The position numbers and the translations under genes are program-made. Below the pieces are notes generated by a model. The model made no database searches. It had not been told where the DNA came from and saw only the letters and a program-made list of their open reading frames with translations. This document shows, piece after piece, positions 1-7,902 of a DNA stretch of 64,000 nucleotides. The first letter of the stretch is position 1. Every line of letters begins with the position of its first letter. The stretch lies in contig CANPVD010000104.1 in assembly GCA_947581615.1 (NCBI GenBank), forward strand, positions 1 through 64,000, written 5' to 3'. This DNA is from Candidatus Humimonas hydrogenitrophica. GTDB taxonomy: Bacteria > Gemmatimonadota > Gemmatimonadetes > Palauibacterales > Palauibacteraceae.

Positions 1-2023
1 GCTCGGCCTCCACTTCGGCCTCGGCTTCCACGGAAGACTCTTCGTCTCCCGCCTCGGCGTCCTCGACCTCGGCCTGCTCCGCTTCGGCCTGCTCCGCTTC
101 GGCCTGCTCCGCTTCGGCCTGCTCCGCTTCGGCCTTCGCGGCGGCGGCGGCTTCCTTCCGGGCCGCCGCCTCCGGTCGGGCCGTCACGGAGAGCACGATG
201 CGCCGGTTGATCGGGTCCGACTCGAGCACCTTGAGCTCCACCCGCTCCCCTTCCACGAATTCCGTGGACGGGTCCTCGACCGGCTCCTCGAGGCCCAGCT
301 GGCTGAGGGGGACGAAACCCTCGACGTCTTCACCGAGGTCGACCACCATGCCCTTGTCCAACAGCCGCACGACCTTTCCATCGACCTCGCGGCCCGGCTC
401 GAACTCCTGGGCGAGCTCGTACCACGGATCCTCCTCGACCTGCTTGAGGCCGAGCGAGATCCGCTTCTGCTCGGGGTCGATGTTTAGCACGACGACCTCG
501 ACCTCTTCGCCCTTCCGAACCACCTCGGACGGATGCTGAACCCGACGGGTCCAGCTCATGTCGGAGATGTGCACGAGACCGTCGATGCCCGGCTCGACCT
601 CGACGAACGCTCCGAAAGAGGTGAGGTTGCGGACCGGCCCAGTGATGTGGGTGCCCGGCGGATACTTGGCCGGCAGGGAGAGCCACGGGTCCTCCTCGGT
701 CTGCTTCATCCCGAGGGAGATCTTCTGCTCCTCTTCATCCACGCGCAGCACCACGCACTCGATCTCCTCGCCGATCGACACGAGCTGCGAGGGGTGCCGG
801 ACGTTCCGCGTCCAGCTCATCTCCGAGATGTGGACCAGGCCCTCCACGCCCTTCTCGAGCTCCACGAAGGCGCCGTAGTTGGTGATCGAGACGACCTTCC
901 CCTTCACGCGGCTCCCGACCGGGTACTTCTCGGCCACGTTCTTCCAGGGGTGGGGCTGGAGCTGTTTGAGGCCGAGCGAGATGCGCTCGCGGTCCCAATC
1001 GATGTCCAGGACCTTGACCTCGATCTCGTCGCCAATCGAGCACACGTCGGACGGGTGCCCCACCCGCCCCCACGACATGTCGGTGATGTGGAGGAGGCCG
1101 TCCATGCCGCCGAGGTCGATGAAGGCGCCGAAGTCGGTGATGTTCTTGACCACCCCGCGGCGCACCTGGCCCACCTCGAGCTCGGTCTTGAGCTTCTCTT
1201 TCTGCTTCTCGCGCTCGGCCTCGAGCAGCACCCGGCGGCTCACGACGATGTTCCGGCGCCGCTTGTTGAGCTTGAGGATCTTGAACTCGTACTCGTTCCC
1301 GGCCAGCGCGTCGATGTCGTGCACCCGGCGGAGCGCGATCTGCGAGCCGGGCAGGAAGGCGTCGACCCCCATGAGGTCGACCATCGCGCCGCCCTTGATC
1401 GAGTGCTTGATCGCCCCCGGCACGGGCGTGTCGGTCTCGTAGGCTTCCTTGAGCTTCTCCCACACCCGGAGGAAGTCGGCCTTCTTCTTGGACAGGACGA
1501 CGACGCCCTGCTCGTCCTCGAGTTTCTCGAGGAAGACCTCGACTTCGTCCCCCGGCTGGATCGTCTCCGGCTCCCGGAACTCCTCGAGATCCACGGAGCC
1601 CTCGGACTTGAACCCGACGTCCAGGATGACCGCGTTGTCCGTCTTGCGGAGCACCGTGGCCCGTACGATCTCACCCTCGGCGATGTCCCCCAGGGTGTCC
1701 TCGTACAGGGAGAGCATCTCCTCGTACTCATCGAGGGTGTAGTCGCTCTCCTCGAACAGATCCGCGCGCACGCCCACCTCGGCCGCACGCTGCTCGATCT
1801 GGGCCTCCGTGAGCTCCACTTCCGTCGTTCCCGGCGCCGGATCGCCGGGCGCCATGGCCCGGGTGTCCACGACGGGGATCTCCGGGTCTTCCCGCACGGC
1901 CTCGACCGCGGGGCTCGCGCCATCGGGCGCGGAGTCGCTGCTGTCCACGGCGGTTCCGACGTCTTCCGGCTCGGGAGCCGCGGTCTCGGTGGCGGGCTGG
2001 CTCTGGGTCTGGTCCTCGGTCAT
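1..2023 (-). CDS. rpsA: 30S ribosomal protein S1 (3' end outside window)
   Basis: RNA-binding protein of the small ribosomal subunit that helps load mRNA. The frame starts at ATG 2023 and stays open to the window edge (674 residues seen). An acidic N-terminal extension of about 85 residues is followed by six S1 repeats. The first two are degenerate (first repeat contains GEIVRATVLRK). The last four carry typical cores such as FGAFIDLGGMDGLLHI, YGAFVELEKGVEGLVHI and FGAFVEVEPGIDGLVHI. After the sixth repeat (ending around SDPINRRIVLSV) comes an Ala/Glu-rich tail with four exact EQAEA-type repeats, still open at base 1. Escherichia coli S1 has 557 residues, so this one is longer at both ends. 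A TTGACC-17-TACATT promoter lies upstream. The rpsA/cmk pairing is common in bacteria. Confidence 0.96.
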   Translation of the reverse strand, partial: MTEDQTQSQPATETAAPEPEDVGTAVDSSDSAPDGASPAVEAVREDPEIPVVDTRAMAPGDPAPGTTEVELTEAQIEQRAAEVGVRADLFEESDYTLDEYEEMLSLYEDTLGDIAEGEIVRATVLRKTDNAVILDVGFKSEGSVDLEEFREPETIQPGDEVEVFLEKLEDEQGVVVLSKKKADFLRVWEKLKEAYETDTPVPGAIKHSIKGGAMVDLMGVDAFLPGSQIALRRVHDIDALAGNEYEFKILKLNKRRRNIVVSRRVLLEAEREKQKEKLKTELEVGQVRRGVVKNITDFGAFIDLGGMDGLLHITDMSWGRVGHPSDVCSIGDEIEVKVLDIDWDRERISLGLKQLQPHPWKNVAEKYPVGSRVKGKVVSITNYGAFVELEKGVEGLVHISEMSWTRNVRHPSQLVSIGEEIECVVLRVDEEEQKISLGMKQTEEDPWLSLPAKYPPGTHITGPVRNLTSFGAFVEVEPGIDGLVHISDMSWTRRVQHPSEVVRKGEEVEVVVLNIDPEQKRISLGLKQVEEDPWYELAQEFEPGREVDGKVVRLLDKGMVVDLGEDVEGFVPLSQLGLEEPVEDPSTEFVEGERVELKVLESDPINRRIVLSVTARPEAAARKEAAAAAKAEAEQAEAEQAEAEQAEAEQAEVEDAEAGDEESSVEAEAEVEAE
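71..130 (-). repeat. Four tandem 15-bp repeats in the rpsA tail
   Basis: The 15-base unit GGCCTGCTCCGCTTC (plus strand) occurs four times without mismatch. In the rpsA frame it encodes a repeating Glu-Ala-Glu-Gln-Ala peptide in the acidic tail beyond the last S1 domain. The repeat length is a multiple of three, so copy-number change keeps the frame. Confidence 0.9.
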
Positions 2024-2146
2024 CGAGTCGTACCGTCCTGGTCTCTGTCCCGCGGCAGTTGCACCACACCACCTCGAAATAGGCAGTGGGGGAACCGTAC
2101 CGGCAGGGTTGGGGTCATGATTGCGAACATCCAACGATAGCACAGA

Positions 2147-2175
2147 AATGTAGGTGCGCTCCTCGTTACGGTCAA
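2147..2175 (-). promoter_or_regulatory. Candidate sigma-70 promoter of rpsA
   Basis: On the minus strand TTGACC (2175-2170) and TACATT (2152-2147) are separated by exactly 17 bases. The -35 box overlaps the stop codon of cmk. Transcription would start near 2140, leaving an untranslated leader of about 115 bases before rpsA. Confidence 0.55.
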
Positions 2176-2870
2176 ACGTGGCGCGGCCGGATCCCACGGC
2201 TGCGCGCCTCCCGGAGGATGCGGTCCACCACGGCGCCGGGAGAGAGCTCGGTCGTGTCCAGCCGTACGGCGTCGTCCGCCGGATGCAGTGGGGCCAGGGA
2301 GCGCGACGCATCGGCCGCGTCACGCTCTCGCAGCCGACCGGCTTCCGCGGCGACGGCCTCGAGGGCGGGCGCCTCGCCGCGTTCCAGCAGCCGTCGTCGG
2401 GCTCGCTCCTCCTCGTCGGCGTACAGGAAGACCTTGAGGTCGGCATGGGGGAACACGACGGTCCCGATGTCCCGCCCGTCGCAGACCACGTCGCGCCGAC
2501 GAGCTTCCTCCCGGACCAGCTCGTTCACACGCCGGCGCACCGGAGCGCGGGCGGAAAGCAGAGAGGCGAGCCGGGTGACGGCTGGATCCCGGAGCGCGGA
2601 GCCGGGCTCGCGGCCGTCGACCCGGACCACGTAGCCGTCCGCGCCCGGGACCAGCTCCAGGCCCAGATCCGGCAGCGCCCGGTCCACCGCGTCGGTCCGT
2701 CCGTCGCCGGAGTCCTGGAGCCAGCCGCCTTCGCGGGCGGCCCACGCCACCGCGCGGTAGAGGAGCCCCGAGTTCAGGTGCTCGAATCCCAGGGCATCCG
2801 CCACCCGGCGTGCCGTGGTGCTCTTGCCGGAAGCCGCCGGACCGTCGATGGCCACGATCCGGGGGCTCAC
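2172..2870 (-). CDS. cmk: Cytidylate kinase
   Basis: Phosphorylates CMP/dCMP with ATP in pyrimidine nucleotide recycling; cytoplasmic. 232 residues, close to the usual 220-230. The P-loop GPAASGKS is at residues 10-17 and the CMP-kinase signature DGRDIGT at 131-137, followed by the VVFP-type motif. I chose the GTG at 2870 because it overlaps the aroA stop (GTGA) and puts the P-loop at the normal distance from the N-terminus; the longer open frame upstream lies inside aroA. It is the last gene of a block aroA-cmk before rpsA. Confidence 0.94.
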   Translation of the reverse strand: MSPRIVAIDGPAASGKSTTARRVADALGFEHLNSGLLYRAVAWAAREGGWLQDSGDGRTDAVDRALPDLGLELVPGADGYVVRVDGREPGSALRDPAVTRLASLLSARAPVRRRVNELVREEARRRDVVCDGRDIGTVVFPHADLKVFLYADEEERARRRLLERGEAPALEAVAAEAGRLRERDAADASRSLAPLHPADDAVRLDTTELSPGAVVDRILREARSRGIRPRHV

Positions 2871-4153
2871 GCCGCCTCCTCTGACAGGAGTCGGAGGTCC
2901 TCCCAGAATCCCGGGTAGGACACGGCTACGCAGGCGCGGTCGTCGATCCGCACATCCGATCCCGGGGCCACCGCCAGGACCCCGAAGGCCATGGCGATGC
3001 GATGATCGCCATCGGTGTAGACGGAGCCCGACAGCGGTCCGGCCCGACCGGAGACCTCCAGCCCATCCTCCCACTCGCGGCACTGGACTCCGAGCTCGTC
3101 CAGGTTCGAGGCCAGGAGGGCCAGGCGGTCGCTCTCCTTGACCCGGAGCTCCCTCGCCCCGCGCACCGACAGGCATCCGCCGGCCTGCGCTCCCAGCACG
3201 GCGAGGAGCGGGAGCTCGTCGAGGACCCGGGGGACCAGCGCCGGCTCGATCTCCACGCCCCGGAGCTCGGCGGGCTCGACGCTCAGGTCGCCCACCGGCT
3301 CCCCGCCCTCTCGGCCGGTCTCGGTGATCGTGATCCGCGCTCCCATGCGCCGCAAGACCTCGAGGTAGCCCGTCCGCGTGGGGTTGAGACCGACGCCCTC
3401 GAGGCGCAGCCTCCGTCCGGCGACAAGGGCGGCCCCCACCAGGAAGGCCGCCGACGACGGGTCACCCGGGACGCGCAGGTCCAGGGGTCGGAGCGCCGGT
3501 GGCGCGCCCCCCGGATCCAGCAGGACCCGGGCCCCTCCATCCTCCGGACCGAAGGTGATCGGCGCGCCCATGGCCTCGAGGAGCCGTTCCGTGTGGTCAC
3601 GGGAGCGGCCCGGCTCGACCACCTCCACCAGCGTACCGGACGCCAGGCCCGCCAGCAGGAGGCAGGACTTGACCTGGGCGCTGGCGACCCGGGGCCGGTG
3701 TCGCAGGACGCGGAGCCCACCAGAGGCGCGCGCCCGGAGCTCGATCGGGATGTACCCCCGGACGCCGCGGTACTCGATCCTGGCGCCCATGGCCTGGAGC
3801 GGATAGACCACGCGCTCCATGGGCCTGCGTCGCAGGGAGTCATCCCCGTCGAGGACGGCGCTTCGTCCCAGGCCCGCGGCCAGACCGGCGACCAGCCGGG
3901 CCGTCGTGCCGCTGTTCCCGCAGTCGAGGATCCCCTCCGCGTCGCGCCACGCCGCGTCGCCCGGGAGCCGGACGCGTCCCGACCAGGTGCAGGGCACGTC
4001 CACGCCCAGACCGCGAAGCACCTCCGCCGTGGAGCGCACGTCCGCCGCATCGAGCAGGTTCTCCACCCACGAGTCGCCTGCTGCCAGGCCCGCCAGCATC
4101 AGCACGCGGTGCGAGATCGACTTGTCCCCCGGCACCCGGATGACCGGAGTCAC
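2867..4153 (-). CDS. aroA: 3-phosphoshikimate 1-carboxyvinyltransferase (EPSP synthase)
   Basis: Sixth step of the shikimate pathway: joins phosphoenolpyruvate to shikimate-3-phosphate; the enzyme inhibited by glyphosate. 428 residues. PGDKSISHR at residues 8-16 and CGNSGTTAR at 78-86 are the two conserved substrate-binding stretches, and SAQVKSCLLLAGL and the C-terminal DHRIAMA motif are present. The Bacillus-like GNSGTT form suggests a class II enzyme, but I cannot test glyphosate sensitivity from sequence. GTG start overlaps the rnz stop by four bases; its own stop overlaps the cmk start in the same way. Confidence 0.95.
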   Translation of the reverse strand: MTPVIRVPGDKSISHRVLMLAGLAAGDSWVENLLDAADVRSTAEVLRGLGVDVPCTWSGRVRLPGDAAWRDAEGILDCGNSGTTARLVAGLAAGLGRSAVLDGDDSLRRRPMERVVYPLQAMGARIEYRGVRGYIPIELRARASGGLRVLRHRPRVASAQVKSCLLLAGLASGTLVEVVEPGRSRDHTERLLEAMGAPITFGPEDGGARVLLDPGGAPPALRPLDLRVPGDPSSAAFLVGAALVAGRRLRLEGVGLNPTRTGYLEVLRRMGARITITETGREGGEPVGDLSVEPAELRGVEIEPALVPRVLDELPLLAVLGAQAGGCLSVRGARELRVKESDRLALLASNLDELGVQCREWEDGLEVSGRAGPLSGSVYTDGDHRIAMAFGVLAVAPGSDVRIDDRACVAVSYPGFWEDLRLLSEEAA

Positions 4154-5082
4154 GTAGCCCCGTCGTCGGCGTCCGGCAGCGGCACCTCGAGGGTGGCGCC
4201 GTCTTCGGCGGCCACGGTCTCGGGAAACACGCTGGCGGCCTCGGCGCGCAGGCGATGCGCCTGCTCGGAGTACCGGGCGCTGAAGTGCGTGATGGCGAGA
4301 CGGCGGACGCCGGCCCGACCGGCCACCTCGGCCGCCTCGCGCGCCGTCGAATGCCCCGTATCCCGCGCCCGGTCCCGCTCGGCCTCCCCGAACGTGGCCT
4401 CGTGCACGAGCAGGTCCGCGCCCATGGCCTCCTCGACGGTCCGGTCCGACGGCCGCGTGTCGCCCGTGTACACCAGCTTTCGGCCGGGACGCCTCGCCCC
4501 CACGACCCCGGCGGGATCCACCGTTCGCCCATCGGGCAGCGTGACGGTCTCGCCGCGATGGAGCCGCCCGAACAGGGGGCCTTCGGGAACCCCCAGCTCA
4601 CGAGCCCGGTCGGGGTCGAAGCGTCCCAGACGCTCGTCCTCCACCAGGACCAGGCCCATCGAGTCGCGCGTGTGCCGTGTGGGGAACGCCTCGATCCGGT
4701 AGCCCTCGTAGCGCACGGACTCCCCCGGGGGGAGTTCCCTCAGCGCGACCGGGAACGCCAGCCGGTCCCCGCCCAGCTCCACGAGCTCGCGCAGGAGCGG
4801 CCGGCTGTCGGGCGGTCCCCACAGGGCCACCGGATCGGCGCGGCCCTGCAGGCTCATGGTGCGAAGGAGCCCCGTGACTCCCAGGCAATGGTCGGCGTGA
4901 AGGTGCGTGAAGAAGATGTCCGAGAAGCCGAACCCGACCCCGAAGCGCATCATCTGCCGCTGGGTGCCCTCCCCGCAGTCGAACAGGAAGGCATCGCCCT
5001 CGCGCTGGACGAACAGCGAGGACACGTTGCGCCGTACCGTGGGCCGGGCCGACGCGGTACCCAGGAAGGTGAGCCGCAGCAC
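4150..5082 (-). CDS. rnz: Ribonuclease Z
   Basis: Metallo-beta-lactamase-fold endonuclease that trims the 3' trailer of tRNA precursors. 310 residues, normal for the short bacterial form. The zinc motif THLHADH lies at 59-65, with further ligands in TRHTRD (about 135-140), TGDTRPSD (D208) and ITHFSARYS near the C-terminus. GTG start three bases after the stop of the 91-aa gene upstream; the end overlaps aroA. Full set of metal ligands, so the enzyme should be active. Confidence 0.93.
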   Translation of the reverse strand: MLRLTFLGTASARPTVRRNVSSLFVQREGDAFLFDCGEGTQRQMMRFGVGFGFSDIFFTHLHADHCLGVTGLLRTMSLQGRADPVALWGPPDSRPLLRELVELGGDRLAFPVALRELPPGESVRYEGYRIEAFPTRHTRDSMGLVLVEDERLGRFDPDRARELGVPEGPLFGRLHRGETVTLPDGRTVDPAGVVGARRPGRKLVYTGDTRPSDRTVEEAMGADLLVHEATFGEAERDRARDTGHSTAREAAEVAGRAGVRRLAITHFSARYSEQAHRLRAEAASVFPETVAAEDGATLEVPLPDADDGAT

Positions 5083-5085
5083 CCC

Positions 5086-5361
5086 TCAGCGGCCTCGCGC
5101 CAGGGTCTTCTGCGCCGTGCCGACGCGATCCACGGCCTCGCGAAACGCGGCCACCGTCCGCTCCCAGTCCGAGCGCAGGATCTCGAATCCGCGGTGACGC
5201 ACCGGAGCGTCCTCGGACTCGCGCCCCAACGCCCGCGCCGCGCCATCGAAGGCGGACCGATACACCACGAGGGCCTCGCGGAGCGCGTCTCCCGCCTCGA
5301 TCACCCGGTCGACGTGCGGCCCTGCGCCCCGCCCGTCCGGGGGCGCCGAAGGCCCGCTCAC
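5086..5361 (-). CDS. Unknown 91-aa helical protein
   Basis: I do not recognise this protein. 91 residues, strongly charged, with long predicted helices (for example VIEAGDALREALVVYRSAFDG and RSDWERTVAAFREAVDRVG); no signal peptide or membrane segment. The GTG start overlaps the stop of the FrnE-like gene (GTGA) and the stop is three bases before rnz, so it looks translated as part of one operon. Third codon positions are nearly all G/C, as expected for a real gene here. Confidence 0.7.
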   Translation of the reverse strand: MSGPSAPPDGRGAGPHVDRVIEAGDALREALVVYRSAFDGAARALGRESEDAPVRHRGFEILRSDWERTVAAFREAVDRVGTAQKTLARGR

Positions 5362-6053
5362 GCGTCCCCCGCCCCGCCGGTGTCTCCGACCTCGTCCCCC
5401 GGTCGCTCCGACTCCTCCCGCGCCTTTCGGCACGCGTCCCTGAGGACGCTGAGGGGGGCGGCGCCCACCACCTTGAACCGACCGAACAGGAAGGTCGGCG
5501 TCCCGGCGATCTCGTAGCGCTCGGCTTCCTCGGCGGCCCGTTCGAGCTCGTCCTCGTAGCGACCGTCCTCGAGCGCCCCCTGGACCGCCTCCACGTCGAG
5601 CCCGGCCTCTTCCGCCACCTCGAGCAGCACCTCGGACCGGCCCAGGTTGCGTCCCTCGACGAAGTACGCGCGATACAGGGCCGCGTGGGTGGACTCGTAC
5701 GCCGCCCTCCCCAGGTCGCGGGCGAACTCGGCGACCTGCAGCGCACGATGGGAGTTGGCCACGAAGTCGGGAAGGTGAAGTGGAAGATCGAGACCGACCG
5801 CCATGGCCTCGAGCTTCTGCACCATCCCGGACCACTCGTCCGGCGGATAGCCCGCCTCGCGCACGGGCAGGCCGGCGGCGGGCAGAGCCGGGTGGATCTC
5901 GAACGGCCTCCACCGGATCTCCAGTGCCTCCTCTTCGGCCAGCCTGCGCAGCCGGGCGTCGCCGATGTAGGAGAAGGGACAGACGTAGTCTCCGTACACG
6001 TACACGGCGACCGGAGCGTCCGTCCCGGCGCGGGTCTCCGGACCCTCGCTCAC
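5358..6053 (-). CDS. FrnE/DsbA-family thioredoxin-fold oxidoreductase
   Basis: Thioredoxin-fold protein with an inserted helical domain, of the DsbA/FrnE group (relatives act in disulfide exchange or as 2-hydroxychromene-2-carboxylate isomerase). 231 residues with no signal peptide, so probably cytoplasmic. The active-site stretch YVCPFSYIG contains only one cysteine (CPFS, 25-28), where FrnE proteins usually have CPWC. The cis-proline loop IAGTPTFLFG is present near residue 190. The lone cysteine points towards glutathione-type or isomerase chemistry rather than classic disulfide formation. GTG start in a GTGA overlap with the 161-aa gene. Confidence 0.82.
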   Translation of the reverse strand: MSEGPETRAGTDAPVAVYVYGDYVCPFSYIGDARLRRLAEEEALEIRWRPFEIHPALPAAGLPVREAGYPPDEWSGMVQKLEAMAVGLDLPLHLPDFVANSHRALQVAEFARDLGRAAYESTHAALYRAYFVEGRNLGRSEVLLEVAEEAGLDVEAVQGALEDGRYEDELERAAEEAERYEIAGTPTFLFGRFKVVGAAPLSVLRDACRKAREESERPGDEVGDTGGAGDA

Positions 6054-6535
6054 GCGTCCGGCTCCTCGCGGTCCAGAGCCGCCCGGGCCGTCCTCAGCCG
6101 GGAAGCGAGAGCCTCCCCGTCCAGGTCTCCGGCCCGTCCGTCGGGCGCTTCGATCCGTTCCAACGGGCCCTCGAGCGAGGTGAACAGCAGACCCGTCAGC
6201 CCGGCCGCCACGCCCCCCTCGGCCCACACGGGCCCCCGGCTCTGCGCGAGCCACAACCGTCCGCCGGGAGCGCGGAAGCGACGCTCGGTCGAGGTGAGGC
6301 CGGCGGCGTCCTCGAGGCGGCGGCCGAGGTCGGCGTCCTCGAGGTCGGCGATCCCGGCTCCCGGCTCGAGCAGGGCCCGCCGGTCGTGGCGGTCGTCTTC
6401 CAGCGCAGCCTCGGATCCCAGCGCCACGAAGTAGGCCACCCCCCAGCCGCTCTGGCCACGCCACGCCTCGGAGACGAGCCAAGCCCGGTCCCGGGTCTCG
6501 ACCCGGCGCGTCTCGCGTCCGCCCGCGGAGCTCAC
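6050..6535 (-). CDS. Unknown 161-aa protein
   Basis: Not recognised. 161 residues, soluble and acidic, opening with a basic stretch, then WRGQSGWGVAYFVALGSE and an Arg/Asp-rich middle; aromatic-glycine patterns such as WLAQSRGPVWAEGG suggest a compact alpha/beta fold. Both ends are GTGA overlaps: the start with the E1-alpha stop, the stop with the FrnE-like gene. No cysteines or metal motifs are visible. Probably co-expressed with the E1-alpha gene. Confidence 0.7.
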   Translation of the reverse strand: MSSAGGRETRRVETRDRAWLVSEAWRGQSGWGVAYFVALGSEAALEDDRHDRRALLEPGAGIADLEDADLGRRLEDAAGLTSTERRFRAPGGRLWLAQSRGPVWAEGGVAAGLTGLLFTSLEGPLERIEAPDGRAGDLDGEALASRLRTARAALDREEPDA

Positions 6536-7686
6536 GCGTACGCTCCCACCGCGGCATCCCCGGGCTGCGGCATGCGGGTCCGCCGGCTCTCGAGCGCGGC
6601 CTCGGCCGCCTCCTCGACCTCCCGGGTGACGGCCTCCTCCACGCGGCCCAACACGGCGCGGTTGCGGGTCTCGCGATCCACGCCCTCCACGTCGGCCAGA
6701 TCCGAGGCCGCCGCGCGCAGCTCGCGCTCGTCGCGGGCCAGGTACTCCTCGTAACAGCCGATCGGATCCCGGCGACCCCATTCCTCGAACAGGCTCGACG
6801 GGAAGGTGGCCCTGGCCTCGCGCACGTCGTGGGTCGCGTGCCCTCCCATGCGGAAGGTCGTCGCCTCGATGAACACGGGGCCCTCGCCGGAGACACACTG
6901 ACGCCGAGCCAGGCGCACGGCCGCATACACGTCCAGAACGTGATTGCCGTCCACGCTGACGAGCGTGGCTCCGTAGGCGCGGCCCCAGCCCGAGAAGTCC
7001 GGCGCGAGCTGATGCTGGTCCAGCCGGGTGCCGAGCGCGACCTGGTTGTTCTGGATGACGACGATGGCCGGCAGGCCCATGACGGCGGCGAAGTTCATCG
7101 CCTCGTGGACCTCACCGTTCTTGGTGGCCCCGTCCCCGACCCAGGTCAGGGTGACGCGGTCCTCACCGCGACGCTCGAAGGCGAGGGCGAAGCCGTTCAT
7201 GACCGGCACCAGTCCGCCCACCATGCTGATCGGCGTGACGACCCCGTGCCGGAGGTCCCCCACGTGCAGGTCCCGGCCGTGCGTGGGCGAATCGCCGGTG
7301 GCGAGGTAGGCCCGCAGCATGTCGGCCACCGACATGCCCATCTCGTGGCACGCCCCATTGTTGCGGATCATCGGACCCACGTAGTCTCCATCTTCGCCCT
7401 CCCGCCGAAGGGCGTGGACGGCGCCGATGGTCGTGGCCTCCTCGCCCGTCCCGAGCCACGCTTTCGAGATCACGCCCTGCTTCACCCAGCGTTGCAGCAT
7501 GATGTCGTGGAGGCGGAAGCGCAGGAGCCCCCCGTACAGGTCCAGGCGGGACCCGACGTCCAGCGCCTCGATGATCGAGGCCCGCTCCGGGTGCTCGCGA
7601 ATCCTGGCCCCGTACGATTCGACGAGCTCCTCGTCGGGCTCCCAGTCGACGTACTCGGGGGGATCGTAGGCGGCGTATCGCTTCAA
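6532..7686 (-). CDS. Pyruvate/2-oxoacid dehydrogenase E1 component, alpha subunit
   Basis: Thiamine-diphosphate-dependent subunit that decarboxylates pyruvate or a branched-chain 2-oxoacid for transfer to lipoyl-E2. 384 residues. The ThDP motif is exact: GDG at 174-176, 26 residues, then NN at 203-204. The phosphorylation-loop region FRMGGHATHD is also present. The start is TTG at 7686, supported by AGGAGA eight bases upstream; this is the only start that keeps a good ribosome site. No E1-beta, E2 or E3 gene lies nearby, so its partner is encoded elsewhere. Substrate (pyruvate or branched-chain acid) cannot be decided here. Confidence 0.88.
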   Translation of the reverse strand: MKRYAAYDPPEYVDWEPDEELVESYGARIREHPERASIIEALDVGSRLDLYGGLLRFRLHDIMLQRWVKQGVISKAWLGTGEEATTIGAVHALRREGEDGDYVGPMIRNNGACHEMGMSVADMLRAYLATGDSPTHGRDLHVGDLRHGVVTPISMVGGLVPVMNGFALAFERRGEDRVTLTWVGDGATKNGEVHEAMNFAAVMGLPAIVVIQNNQVALGTRLDQHQLAPDFSGWGRAYGATLVSVDGNHVLDVYAAVRLARRQCVSGEGPVFIEATTFRMGGHATHDVREARATFPSSLFEEWGRRDPIGCYEEYLARDERELRAAASDLADVEGVDRETRNRAVLGRVEEAVTREVEEAAEAALESRRTRMPQPGDAAVGAYA

Positions 7687-7746
7687 GGGCTGACTCTCCT
7701 GGCGCGGGCCGACGACGCCAGAGCGCCGCCAGCCCGACCGGTTCCG

Positions 7747-7775
7747 TTGGCGGCCCGGGACGGGTCTGTTATCCT
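7747..7775 (+). promoter_or_regulatory. Candidate promoter for the flippase-like gene
   Basis: TTGGCG (7747-7752), 17 bases, TATCCT (7770-7775). It lies in the 216-base gap between the divergent E1-alpha and flippase-like genes and would give a leader of about 120 bases. Confidence 0.5.
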
Positions 7776-7902
7776 ACAGAGCTACACGGCCGTGGGCCAG
7801 ACGGTTCGCGCCCCACGGCCGCACGGGCGGGCCGACCTCAGGGCGGCCCGCTCCGGTGTTCGAAACCCTTCTCGGGCTGGGCCGACGGAGGCCAGGGACA
7901 GG

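Noticed and set aside
71-130. Tandem repeats as CRISPR or mobile element
   Set aside because: Units are 15 bases with no spacers and keep the rpsA frame.
533-2140. A 535-codon plus-strand frame opposite rpsA
   Set aside because: Its residues mirror S1 codons, it has no domain and it crosses the rpsA promoter.
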